Below are positions 1-11,275 of a stretch of DNA of 64,000 nucleotides, in pieces. The notes beneath the pieces are model-generated. The model was not told where the DNA came from. It saw only the letters and a program-made list of their open reading frames with translations, and did no database searches. How positions within the stretch are numbered: position 1 is the stretch's first letter; each line of letters begins with the position of its first letter. Position numbers and translations under genes: made by a program. Source of the stretch: Protonemura montana (taxonomy: Eukaryota > Arthropoda > Insecta > Plecoptera > Nemouridae); NCBI GenBank assembly GCA_947568835.1, contig OX387607.1:12291701-12355700 (forward strand), given 5' to 3'.

Positions 1-92
1 TTGATGCCCAAACGGGTGTAGAAGTGTTTATAATAATACAATACTTCGCGCATTGCAAGCGTTTGCAATTTAAATAAGATTTCAAACGAAAC
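1..92 (+). mobile_element. Truncated copy of the tRNA-module repeat at the left edge
   Basis: TTGATGCCCAAACGGG at 1-16 is in the opposite sense to the rest, GTGTTTATAATAATACAAT then CGCGCATTGCAAGCGTTTGC and AAATAAGATTTCA. This fits a fold-back copy with most of its arm deleted. It lies just upstream of the first PDE exon in the window, inside an intron. Confidence 0.55.
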
Positions 93-127
93 GAGTACAA
101 CGAGTAACACTAACGCTCCTTTGACAG

Positions 128-1552
128 GCGATGATGGACCGCGAGAGGAAGGACGAGCTGCCGCAGATGCAGGTCGGCTTCATCGACGTCATCTGCTTGC
201 CGCTTTACAAGGTGGGTGTAATGTCATCCTAGTCGATAAGATAGTTTGGGTACCAGAGAAACTTTCTGGAGGAGTACGATAAACTTTACCGGTTTCAAAC
301 ATAAATTTGCACAGAATTAAACCCTTAAACCGTTGACATTAGCTCTGTCCATTTATCTTTACCATCTTCGGATCATTTCTTATCAGCTGGAATGGTCATT
401 GGGAATAGTAAAAATATACGAGTCGAGAATATATTTTTTCCATGACATTCCACAATTTATGTACAAATGAATCCATATGACGACCCATCCTTGCAGGTTT
501 TGTATGAGACGTTCCCGTGGATTCAGCCCCTTTACGACGGCTGCGTGGAGAACCGCAGGAACTGGCAGGACCTCGCCGAGAAGGTGGAGATGGGTCTCAC
601 GTGGATCGACCACGACACCATCGACCAGCCCGTCGAGGAGTTCACCAGTGCGTACCCGTTATCTCTGTTGTTATACCTTGGTGCCATGGCGTTGTGGGTT
701 TTAGACTTAAATCCACTCTATCCTTTGCTCTAGTTATAAGTAAAACGGTTTTCAAACTAGGGTTTTTGAATGCTCAGTTAAAGTAACTAATTATTCCCGA
801 AATTTAGCTTCTTGTACTCGTTACTTTATCAAAAGGGAATGCTCATATTTTTACTTTGAAAATCTTTATAAAGTCGATTTCACCTTGACAAAAACAGGTA
901 AAGTTACGAAACTTTAAGAAAATTTCGTTGAGTATACTTCATCTCACTAGCAATGCTCAGTTTGAAAAAAAGGCTAGCTTTAGCTTTTAGAATTCTAGTG
1001 TTAATTATCTTTAACCTGTTCAAAACAACCTATGATTTTAGATGAAGAAGGTTTGGACTGGCCCTTAATGGGAATTCCTAATGCTCGAAACTCTGAAGTC
1101 TTAGATAAGGGAGTTTTTTCAATTTATTTTTTATTGCAAAAGTTCCAACTCCAAGCACGCAGTACTTTTGTACATAAATCAACTCTGAGCCGTGACATGA
1201 TGTATGTCCAAACCCGTTCCCAGCCAACCACGAGCCCGAGGACATCGAGTTCACCGTGACCACGCTCAACTGCGTCCACCCGACGCCGACCGAGGCGACG
1301 TCGACGACGCCGGCGTCGGCAACGGCGGCTCGCTCAGAATCGGCGCCACTTGGCCGTTTCGCCAGTCTGCGCCGCGGTCGTTGCGCAGGCAAGGCGTCGC
1401 GCGATCGGCTCAGTTCGTCGCTTTACGGCGCCGCTCGGCCGACTTCAGGCACGCTCGCCACCTCACCGAGCACCGACGAAGGTGTTCAAACACTTGTGGC
1501 GGGAAAGAAGGTCAAGCACAAGGGACGCGGCAAGCTGTGTGCAATCTTGTAG
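128..1552 (+). CDS. Pde6: PDE6-like 3',5'-cyclic-nucleotide phosphodiesterase, last three exons (partial)
   Basis: C-terminal part of a class I cyclic-nucleotide phosphodiesterase that hydrolyses cGMP and/or cAMP. The 5' exons lie off the left edge. Exons: 128-211 (phase 0), 497-647 (ends phase 1), 1224-1552 (stop TAG 1550-1552). All have AG/GT borders and the phases agree. Exon 1 carries MQVGFID, whose Gln is the invariant purine-binding residue of the family and whose Phe is the base clamp. Exon 2 carries the last catalytic-domain helices ([20 protein letters not shown]), as in PDE5/6/11. The last exon is a low-complexity Ser/Thr/Ala-rich tail with a basic stretch ([10 protein letters not shown]) ending in CAIL. 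That is a CaaX box, and the final Leu predicts geranylgeranylation and membrane attachment. A CaaX end fits vertebrate PDE6 and insect Pde6 rather than PDE5 or PDE11. The family call is firm; the PDE6 subclass rests on the CaaX box. Confidence 0.85.
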
Positions 1553-4500
1553 CTGCGGCGTTTCGTGAACTTGCTTTGCTTGGCGCGTTTTTAGCCGAAC
1601 AGTGACAGCTGGTGAGCAGTGGCAGTGACAGTTTAAGTGACAGTGACAGAAGGACGCTCGCCGTGCTGGACTACAGAGCGCAGTGTGTTTGGATTTATCG
1701 ACTCTGTCACCGATTGATGTTTTCAGGAGTGCGAGAAGACGCGTGACCCACGAGACCGTTCCAGTATTCCAGTGCCAAGATGGCGCCCAAGTATTCCGGT
1801 CACAGTCCGCAATAATTAGGTAGCTCGAGTCAGGAATGGCCGGGACGGTTCTGTCTTGTGGTGCGGGCGATTTTCAAGGTCAACGCTAAGGGGCTGGAGT
1901 TTGTCGGCACTGTGAATGTGACCCTGCTCACAAGGGGAGGCGTTGTGGCGTCCTGTCAACGTGCGCTGACGAAGAGCGAAGTGGACCGGCAGCAACTCCA
2001 AAAGGCGTGTCAATGGATCATAGCTGGCAGAGATTAATGAGCCGCTATGACGTAATCGTTGCTTTCTGACGTCATCGCGTCACAACCAATCAGCAATATT
2101 CAGCGTCAGGTCAATCCTCGGCATCGTCCGCGGGCCACGGGAAGGGCCGAACCCTCCCGATGGCGCCCGAATAGAAATACCAAAGAGTGTGGGTGCTGCA
2201 GCAGCGAGCTGGCAACAGCGCCTGAACGTGGGTTGCTCGCAAGGCAACATGGCGGGAAAAGTGGGCGCGCGGCCCGTTTGAAATTTTATTCTAAATCCAT
2301 TGTCTGCTCAAAGTGAGAAAGGTGTAGATGCCGTTTGTTTCGATTCTCTAAAATGATCCACGTTTATAGGTGATAATCATACCTATATGATTAAAATAAC
2401 AATAACGCATCTGTCTACCTATGTGTTCTAGCTACGTCGGCTGCAATAGACAGGTCTCCTCTCATTTTTAAAATGCTATCACTCGACGTGAATAGTACCA
2501 TAACGTCATTTTTCTAAAATGTTTCCAGGCAAATTGTACCATAGGTTTAACAGAACATAACCTCAAACAACGTCAAACGATTAGACTTTTGAAGTCAACA
2601 TCTTTTTTTCTATTGGCGGTTGCCAAGGTCGACAACGTTATAAAGCCGTGATTGAAGCTTTCAGGGAAAATTCTATCTTTGGTTGGTATCCCCCTGTTTT
2701 CAGTACGTGTTCAGAACACTAGGTACTGTTTGAAGTCAAGAGGAAACAACAAAATAGTAAATTTTAAAAGTACTTTGAGCTCCTGGCATATATCTCTGGT
2801 GAGTAAACTGGTATTCAGGAGACTTGTCTATTGGTGGCTGCCTGTGTAACCCTCAAATGTTCACCTTTTGTAGTGAGGTTGTGTCTGCCAAATTGGACGT
2901 CATTTTTGGGTCAGCTGCTTGGGTTCATGATGATGATGGTCTGTGATTTAGCATGGTAAAAGCCGCGCTAATGTCTAGAGATGGCTGACTGTGCTGCGCT
3001 GGGCGAGAGCAACATTTAACTGAAATAATTAGTGGGCTTTGAGTGTACATTGGTGTCGATAGCCAAAAGATTTTAAATTCCTAAAAGTTCTAAGCTATTA
3101 ACAAGGAATTTAGGTTTTGAAACGTTTATCAAATTTTTAAACGTAATCTTGGAAGATAAATATGAAATAAAGTATAAAAACGTCTGTAGATTGTAATAAA
3201 GAGTTGCCACAAGCATTGTAAAGACTGAGAGGATATAAGATAGATGAAACATGAGGTTTTTAGAATATTTTAACTCATGTAGGCTATGCGTTCTCGACAA
3301 CGCATTGCATTATAGTATAACACAGTTCATTGGCTCGTTTTGATAGAAAGAATTCTCGGCAGACATGTGCTAGAAGTGCTTAAAACAACTTTGCCGATTG
3401 GTGCACATTTTTTCCATGCAGCTGGCCACAAAAATGGCAGTCTTCTTCATATTGGCTGAACGGCAATCGGATTGCTTACAACCAATAGCAACCAAAATCT
3501 TACAGACTTTCTCCCTTTCGTTGCTAGTCAGAGCTAGACTTTAAAATACAGTGTTGCCGAGTGGAGTTTTATTAAACTACGTTTAACTAGAACCGATGCT
3601 GTTGTGTCTATGTTCCTTTTAATTTGTTGCCACCTTTTGTTGTTACCGTTATTTTAAAACGGCTTTCGAAATCCTCTACTCGATGAGCAAGGTTCACAAG
3701 ACCTTGTGTGCTAGCGCAATGACAGAACATGAGGCTGCCAAAAATATCAGTCGAAATGTGAAGTCGATATTCCAGAATGGATCCAGGAGGATCCGCCAGA
3801 ATTTATCCAGGATGATATCCTGTAAAAAAACGGCGTATAAAACTACTGCAACAGATATATTTGACAAAAGTGCTACGTGAAATTCGGGCCTAGTTTGGAA
3901 ATCGGGAAAAACGGTGCAGGACCTGAACTATGCTGCTCCCGGCGGCCCTCAGTTAAAAAACTACTCAAGTACTGCAATATAGATGTAAACCAATCATATG
4001 CTTAGTTGGGAATTACATACACAGGAAAATAGGTTTGCAATGGTATAATGCTTGAACAAGATGACCATTGACTATGAAGCATACCAAAAAAAAAAAACGC
4101 ATTGACAAACCTCGGCGAAGTGATCCTAGCGTCCATCAGCCCAGTGAAATGTTGTCAGTGCTATCTTATAAAAGAAAAAAACAACTGGTTTGGCAGAGAG
4201 GAAACTGCAACTGTTGCTTTGTTTTCAGATTGGAATGCGAATTAGATGTCTACGAAATATGATTTAATAGTGCAGTTGGCTGATAACAATGTTAAGACTT
4301 GACAGTAGCCACACAGTCAAAGTTTCTACCAAAACTTAAGCACAGTCTTGTCAGCGGATTCTTTTCAATTGCCCTTTCAACTCTTCTACAAATATTGTTT
4401 AAAAGGATCGAGAACTAGGCACACTTAAAGAAAACAAAAAAACGCATGAGTATTAAAATTAAAGGAAGTGTTTATTGCGTTTAGCTATACATGTAAGCAG

Positions 4501-4587
4501 TCCTTGGTATTGGCGAGGTCGGTATGTGACATGGGGTGCGATAGGCGATGAGAGCGTCGATTGATGGCGTCGGGCGTCGGACTTCGT
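1553..4587. other. Intergenic region between the convergent PDE and BHMT genes
   Basis: It holds the 3' flanks of both genes. I see no convincing exon: the open frames at 1816-2013, 2059-2316 and 3683-3880 look like chance. The 2040-2300 part looks like a promoter (separate entry). The rest is AT-rich with no recognised repeat. Confidence 0.5.
2040..2300 (+). promoter_or_regulatory. Candidate CRE/CCAAT/GC-rich promoter-like segment
   Basis: A perfect CRE palindrome (TGACGTCA, 2067-2074) is followed after a few bases by a CCAAT box (ACCAATCAG, about 2085-2093). Then comes a GC-rich stretch ending in CAACATGGCGGGAAA (about 2246-2260), which combines an ATGGCGG start-like motif with an E2F-like GGCGGGAAA. 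This layout is typical of a TATA-less housekeeping promoter and stands out from the AT-rich flanks. The ATG at about 2250 opens only a very short frame before a stop, so no gene is attached to it. It could belong to a small or non-coding transcript, or be chance. Confidence 0.3.
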
Positions 4588-7500
4588 TTACTTCTTGTGT
4601 AGACTGAGTCGTCGCAGCTCCTCGGCGCTGGTCGGCGCCGCCTGCTGGTGTAGCGTCGCGCTTCCTGCTGTCACACCCCAGGCGTCGGGCTTTGAAAAAC
4701 TCGGGCAGTAGGGGCGTCCTGATGCTGGCAACATCGGTTCCCAGTAATCACGGCGGGTTCTGCAATAAGTGGTGGTTGTTTTAGTTGTACAGTACCTTTG
4801 TGACGATTTGGGTAAACTATAGTGAGTATCGATGAAGCTGGTCTGGCATAGATAGGAGGCGAGGGAATACCCGGTGCCAGGGGTGGCTAAATTCTAGAAG
4901 GGTTGTTCATTTACGATGGGTTAAAAAAAATATTAAACCAATGGAATACTCTAAACTAGGACGTGCAAACAGATCAGTTACAGGCTAATAAAATGTATTA
5001 TTGTAAGAGTTAAAACACTTTATGTTTTAAAATAGTGCTAAGAATTGAATGCCTAACAGCTGGGAATGAATTTGTAAAGTTAAGTCCGTGAGAGAAGTTA
5101 TCATTTTCAAATATAAATTAGATATCACTAGCTTATATGGAAAAAATTCCCTTGTGTCAAAATAAGCCTTTCAAAAGGTGCCTCCTCTCACTGGATAGAC
5201 AATCAGCAGTTTTTCAAAATCTTTGGACAAGACAACATCTAAACAACCCGTGGTCAACGATGCTTCAGAAAGTTTTCCAACCTCTTTGGTTAACCCACCT
5301 GGCTCGGACCCACGGTTTGGTGTGAAGAGCAAGTCCTTCTCCCCAGGGTGCATGCTTGTCGGCACCCGAAGGCTGCGCGCGTCGACCAAGAGCTGCGAGC
5401 TCCTCGCTGATGGCACGCACGTGGTACGGCTCAAAGCCGCAGCACGCGCCGATGTAGCGCACGCCCAATTCGTATGCCTCACGTGCGTAGCGCTGTGCGT
5501 CCCAACGAGTCAGCACGCGCGGCTCAAGAGCTGTTAAGGTAATTAGTGACGTCAGGAAACAGAATTTACGAAATGGGGTTTGAATGTTGGGTCAGCCATT
5601 TATAAAATTAACAATATGGCAGGGGTGAAAGCTCAACTGACTTGAAATCAAATAGAAAAATAACCAATCAAAACTACCATCACATTTGGTATCCTAATTG
5701 CATTCACGATCAAAAATATTTGCACTTTAAGTGTCGACTTTATCATCTGACCACGGCAACATCGGATAGTTCATCGGTGACAACCCGTGAGTCATCGAGA
5801 ATGTCCACAATCGCTCACCAAAAGAGTCTTCACTGTCTGGGACAAATATAGTAAATCCTCCTGATAATAAACTGACAAAAATATACTTCAAAGAGAGCAT
5901 AAAATTGGAAGAATATCAAATACGGCCTTTAACCTTTTTATTTTTTGCATAGAATATTATCTTCAAATAAGAAATACAAATCCAGCTGTTTGATAAAGAA
6001 AATACATTGCAATCTTAAAATGTAATGATATTTTGGATCAATTACTTTAGTGGTTTCTAATCTTCAGTGACTACTCCCTGTTTTCATGTATCTTTAAAAG
6101 GGTGAAATTTAGTTGCCCGCTTCTACGTTGTCACTGAAACTTAGGTGAAATTGGAAAGTGAGCAAGCCACGCATGCATCAGTACACATTTATCATCAACA
6201 GCACCATTTACCGAATGGGAACTCGGGCAAGTCGATGAAGCCCTGCTTGCCGGCGTCCGGGGTGTGGTAAGCCAGCGGCTGCGTCATCAAGTAAGCAGTC
6301 AAACCAGCCGCCTCCAGACCTTCCTTCATCAGCTTCACAGTAGCCAGCACCGTCGTCGGGTCAAAGTGGCAGTTGACTCCCACTAGGAAATAAGCAACCA
6401 ATCGTTAGCAGACCACAAGATTTGGCAATAATAATAATAATAATAATAGTTTGTTGTCTTTTTTATCAATGCAGATTGTGATTGTGGTGTGAGGTTTGCT
6501 ACCCTGGAACCCACTCGGAGAAGGCGCTAAAACTTAGACTGAAGGCAAAGACGCCCGCTAAAGACGATGACGCTAATTTTAAGTCATTTATCGACAGCAA
6601 ATGGGGCTGGGAGGAGGGAGAGGAACTCACCGATTTTTGCACCAGCTCGCACCATGCGCACTGCGCAGTCGCCGGCCGAAACTCCGTGCAGGTCACCGTC
6701 AGGCCCGATGCACATGGTGGCCGCCACTGGTTTCTTGGTCTCGGCGCACACCTGGATTGCCCACTCAATTTCCTCGACGTGCTCGAAGTACTGTGGAAAA
6801 TGCCCAGGGGTTCAGAAATAAATATCCGTGTGGATTTCATGGCTCTTAGGTAAAAAACCTTCCACATAGAAATGCGATCGGTTCTTTTGGTGTATACATC
6901 CAACTGACCTATTACCATTTAGCAAACAACTTTAATTAATTGCTGTGGCATGTTGCTAGCAATTACTGCACACATTATCAACATTGAATTTAAGTTCCTG
7001 CACTTTGAACTTTATTTTACACATTATATTGATTGGTACGCAGCCTTATCTTGCAACAGTAATGTGTTTGAGAGAAAATGCGGGCAACCTCGTTAGTACG
7101 TTTTTTAACCGACAGTTTCTCTACACTCTGCAAACTCGCCCTGGATTTCAAATCTAAGCCCTTTAGTCAAGTTTTCTTACCTCACAGATGAGGAAGTCGA
7201 GTTTGTTGTCGACGAACACCTCGACTTGCTTCCTCAGTTCTTTCTGTACGACCTCCTTGCCGGCCTGGCTCAGGTACAACGGCGTTTGACTGAGTCCTCC
7301 AGCCACCAGCGCATCTCCCTCAGCAGCTACCTGCTTAGCAATGTCGCAGGCCGCCTGGTTGATGGCCTTGCCCTGCAATACGAAGAGGGCGTTACACTCT
7401 CTGGTACAACGGTGACTTTAACCCACCAACGCCCCCTGCCGGCGGCCTTTCTACGCCAAAAAACGGGCACCAGACTAAGGTGCCTACCGTGAACTTTGCT

Positions 7501-9335
7501 CCTGCACCGTGGCCGCGATTGTCCAGCTTGGCATCGCTCGCGTAGAAAGTGAACGCTTGCATCACGTCGGCACCTGCGCGCAGGAACTCACGGTGCAGTT
7601 GGCGCACTGGGCACGGATAAAACAAAGACGAAGAATTAGTATCGATTAGCATATTCTAGTTTAGCCATATTTAAGACAACCAGTACATTGCATTCAAATC
7701 TAATAGATGCTTTTAGCAGCTGTGTAGGTAAAAATCTCAAAAATGAATTTGGTTGGGCGACTCGTTGTTGTCATTAGTTAAAATCATGGCAGCCAAGGTG
7801 TTTACCTGCTTCTGGGTGCTCGACTGCCGCCTCCGGAGTCCAGGGACCTGCCTTGACATAGCCGCGCTTCTCCAGGGCGAACACGAAGCCGCCGTCGCCA
7901 ACGACGACGCCCTCAGCCAGGCGCTCAAGGATTCCCTGAGAACATGGGAACTTATGAAGCTCTGTCGCAGACTCAGGTGTCGCAAATACGAGCCAAACGG
8001 CAAAATTAACTGAACTGATTTCACTTTCAGCGAGCGCTTTCAATTAAACTACGTTTTATATGTTAATTACTTACAACAATGCTTTGAAAACGCACCAAAA
8101 TTAAACAAAAAGAACCATGTGTTTGACATGTGCTGTGTTTTTTTGTACATCATGTAAACGTATTCCGTATATTTCTAGTGACAGCCTCTCATTAGGAATT
8201 CTGCTCCAAAGTGAATGATGTCTGTCAGAAAAAACATAGTTCGTCTCGTTTCATGAAGAGCATGAAGTCGAATGGCATTGCGAAGTTTGAATTCATCGAA
8301 TTAAAAGAGTTGCTATTGTCTCTACCAAGCACTAAAAGCTACTACAAGCTACAATTGTCACAAGATATGAGCCGAAAACTTTATGCGGCAAACTTCAAGC
8401 GGCTAGCCAGAACGCACAAGCGTTAACTTCACGACACCGACATAGGGAATGTAAGTTGTGAGATTCTCACTAAAATTGAGAGAAAATTCAAATTTCCAAC
8501 CCACCAAATTAACACAGAGAGCCCATTAAATCATTTTGCCCCAATAGCTGTCTTCTTTCTTTAACTAAACCTACCTATTCATAAAAACGTTTAAAACAAG
8601 TGATTTTGCAGAAAAAATATTGAACATTTTAATTTTAAACCGTGAAAGAAAGGGGAGTTGATGGCTCAAGGATTGAGAATAATTTCATTGCGTGAATTTA
8701 ACTTTGTGTCGTAAACAACGCACTATAATCATAGCTCAAAAGTCAGAAGTGAAACACTTTTTAGGCTCAAAAGTTAATGTCCTATTAGTCCTCAATAATC
8801 TTAAATCCCAGTTAAAGTGGGAATTAAAAAAGTTAGCATGGTGACTTTCAATCACACGCAAAGACATTCAGAAACTAATTTTGAGTTAAGTCCGATTATT
8901 CGGTTTTAACGCAAGATTTTATGTTCTCTTAATCAACGCCATTGTGTACATGTTAAGCAAGTTAATTTAGACACCGCAGTTACAATTTAAAAAATTTTGT
9001 ATTATCACAGATTTAAATTAAAAATTGAATGTTTTGTGATATAGAAATACGTGACGGTTATGTTTGACACTATTTTCTTTGAGCTTACAGAGCAGTTTAA
9101 AATCTAAGCCACATTTTAATGTGAATTTCCAAGTATTTAATTATTTGTGTAATTATCTTTTATTAGTGTTTCAAAATATCGAAAAATCAATCCAAAGCAA
9201 ATTTACCATTAAACCGAGTTTTAAATGAGTTGTGCCATCAGAAGCTTAACTTGGATTTTAAGACTATGTTAAAACTGGCCAAAGTTAAGTCAATTCTCCG
9301 ATACTTTACGTTTGGTTACTCACTCGTTTGGACAT
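4588..9335 (-). CDS. BHMT: Betaine-homocysteine S-methyltransferase (complete, 8 exons, 395 aa)
   Basis: Cytosolic zinc enzyme that moves a methyl group from glycine betaine to homocysteine, giving dimethylglycine and methionine. Exons in transcript order: 9335-9324, 7935-7806, 7606-7488, 7372-7181, 6790-6631, 6382-6212, 5530-5299, 4759-4588 (stop TAA at 4590-4588). All borders are AG/GT, and the coding length is 1188 nt, i.e. 395 aa (vertebrate enzymes about 406). Exon 1 codes only MSKR; exon 2 continues with GILERL, the usual start of the domain. Conserved blocks: [18 protein letters not shown] (from about residue 17), [28 protein letters not shown] (Glu151), GVNCHFDP (zinc ligand Cys209), and GACCGFEP (zinc ligands Cys291 and Cys292). 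The C-terminal arm used in oligomerisation ([18 protein letters not shown]) is also present. The three zinc cysteines are intact, so it should be active. It is convergent with the PDE gene. Confidence 0.95.
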
Positions 9336-9560
9336 GTCTGCTGGTGGTCTGACGAAGTAGCTGCTTGTGGTCGATGCTCGCTGTTCGGCCTTCCCTCTGA
9401 AAGTGCTTCCCCCGTACCGAGAGCCGAGCTATTAACGCTGTTCTAGACGACGACCTCCGACCCCGGCGACCTCAGCGACCTCAGCGACCTCAGCAAGCGG
9501 TGTTTGAGCACCGATACGTGTGGGACCGATATCTTGACGCGACGGAACAGGGTGATTAGC
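9336..9560 (-). promoter_or_regulatory. Probable 5' UTR and promoter-proximal region of BHMT
   Basis: A GC-rich patch directly upstream of the BHMT start codon, in contrast to the AT-rich DNA on both sides. It contains three near-perfect tandem copies of a 9-bp unit (cgacctcag on the plus strand) at about 9469-9495. I see no clear TATA box. The assignment rests on position and base composition only. Confidence 0.4.
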
Positions 9561-10299
9561 TAAGATGCGGTCGTAGGTGCAGACTGCATCTTAATTTTAC
9601 AATTAATGAAGCCTGAGATGAGTATGTTTATTACAATTCAGCTTAGGGATGAAATGGTGTGATGGTGTTTAGACCCATTGACATATTTTATTCAGCTAGA
9701 GAATTAGTTTTCAAGAAAAATAATCAACTGTTTTTTTAATGCTTAGTTTAATAAGCTACCTTTCCCTTAAAACCAATTAAGGAATAAGAAAGAACGAAAT
9801 TTAATGAGGAGGTAAAAAAGTTTCATGAACTGAAACTACTCGGTCTCACACAAAGATATCAGCATGACCAATTCGATATTTAAGTATGGGAAATGTGTTG
9901 AATTTACTTAGCATTAAAAAAATCGAGTTTAAAACTAGTTTTTTTGAAGATTTGTGATGATTTTAAGAATAATTTCACTAAAATTTCGTTTGTTATTTGC
10001 AGTTGAAACCAATTCTCATCACATAACTTTAAATTGCCGGAATGGAGTAATTTCACAGTAATTTCTCCCTCATAACTACAAATAATATATAAGATGTCTG
10101 AATTTGCTAGATTTCAAACAAACCGTTAAGACCGGCTTGCAGTTAATAATGAATTTAGTGTTTTGAATCAAATAAATAAAATCTAGCCTAAAATCCTGAT
10201 TAAAAGAAATATATTATTTCATTAATTAAATATTCAGAATAAACTTGTGCTTGAGCTCAATCTTGTTGTCAAATCTTGAATAATTCTTAATTGCCAAAA

Positions 10300-11275
10300 G
10301 TCAATTGTAATTGTAATTGTAATTGTAATTGTCTTTATTTGTCCGTTATCACAAGGTTTACATTCAGAGTGTAATAGGATGTGGACTCGTCCAAAAACAG
10401 AAACAAAGCGTATTTTAAAACACTAAAAACACAGGTGAGATAAATAAAATCAAATAACAACAGTCACACCTTTGTCCAATCCTTTGAGTCTAATTTATAA
10501 AATTCGTCAATACTATAAAAACCTTTGCATAATAACAATTCCTTTATAGTGCGTCTAAACTTAAAAGAATCAGCTATTGAGGCAATATTGTCAGGAAGGC
10601 TATTAAACAGTTTAATACCAAGATAAAATACGCTGTCTTTAAAACTATTTAGTCGATGTTTAGGGATACATAGTTTTGAGCAATTTCTGGTTTCATAATG
10701 GTGTTCGTCAGAATGTTTATTAAAAAGATGTTTATCTTTAAAAATGCAGGTCAATGATTCAAGGATTAAAACGCTAGGTAAAGTTAAAATGCTTTCCCGA
10801 ATAAATAAATTTCTACAAGATTTTCTTTTTTTTTATTGAGTTAAAATTCTAATAGCGTTTTTTTGAAGCTTAAAAACCCTTTTTAAAACCGAGCCAGCAC
10901 TACCCCAAGCTGTGATCCCATAGGATGCCTTAGAGTGAAAGTAAGCAAAGTATACTTCTCTCAGTTTGGTTTTTGATATCAAATGTCTTAATTTAAAAAG
11001 AGCACAGCAAGAAGTTCGTAATTTTTGGCACAGATATTTTTCATGGTGATTCCATTTTAAATGCTCGTCTAAAATAAGGCCTAAGAATTTAGCGTGCGTT
11101 CCTGTTTCTATGCGTTGCCCGTCCACTTCAAGGTCAATATCTGCTATACTTTTTGTAGTTTTAAACTGAATTATATTAGATTTCTCAACGTTTAAATGCA
11201 GTTTATTGATCGTAAACCAATGTAATAGTCTTTTTAATACTAATTCCCCGTTACTTTTCAAGTTAAACAAATTAG
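10300..11275 (-). mobile_element. 5'-truncated LINE (non-LTR retrotransposon) with C-terminal reverse-transcriptase remnant
   Basis: Two minus-strand frames (11270-10833 and 10754-10464, the second extending upstream) form the end of a jockey/CR1-like reverse transcriptase. Visible motifs are WFTINKLHLNVEKSN, FLGLILDEHLKWNHH and SYGITAWGSAG of the thumb and connection, then a C-terminal region with LGIKLFNSLPDNI. The catalytic YADD block is missing because the copy is 5'-truncated just after it, as is usual for LINE insertions. The two frames are broken by a frameshift at an A-rich run near 10826-10840. The 3' end carries about five repeats of a 6-bp unit (taattg on the plus strand, 10302-10332), the expected LINE tail. 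A dead copy. Confidence 0.8.
10302..10333. repeat. (TAATTG)n simple repeat, LINE 3' tail
   Basis: About five head-to-tail hexamers (taattg) directly beyond the 3' end of the minus-strand LINE fragment. It is probably the template-jumping tail of that element. Confidence 0.8.
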
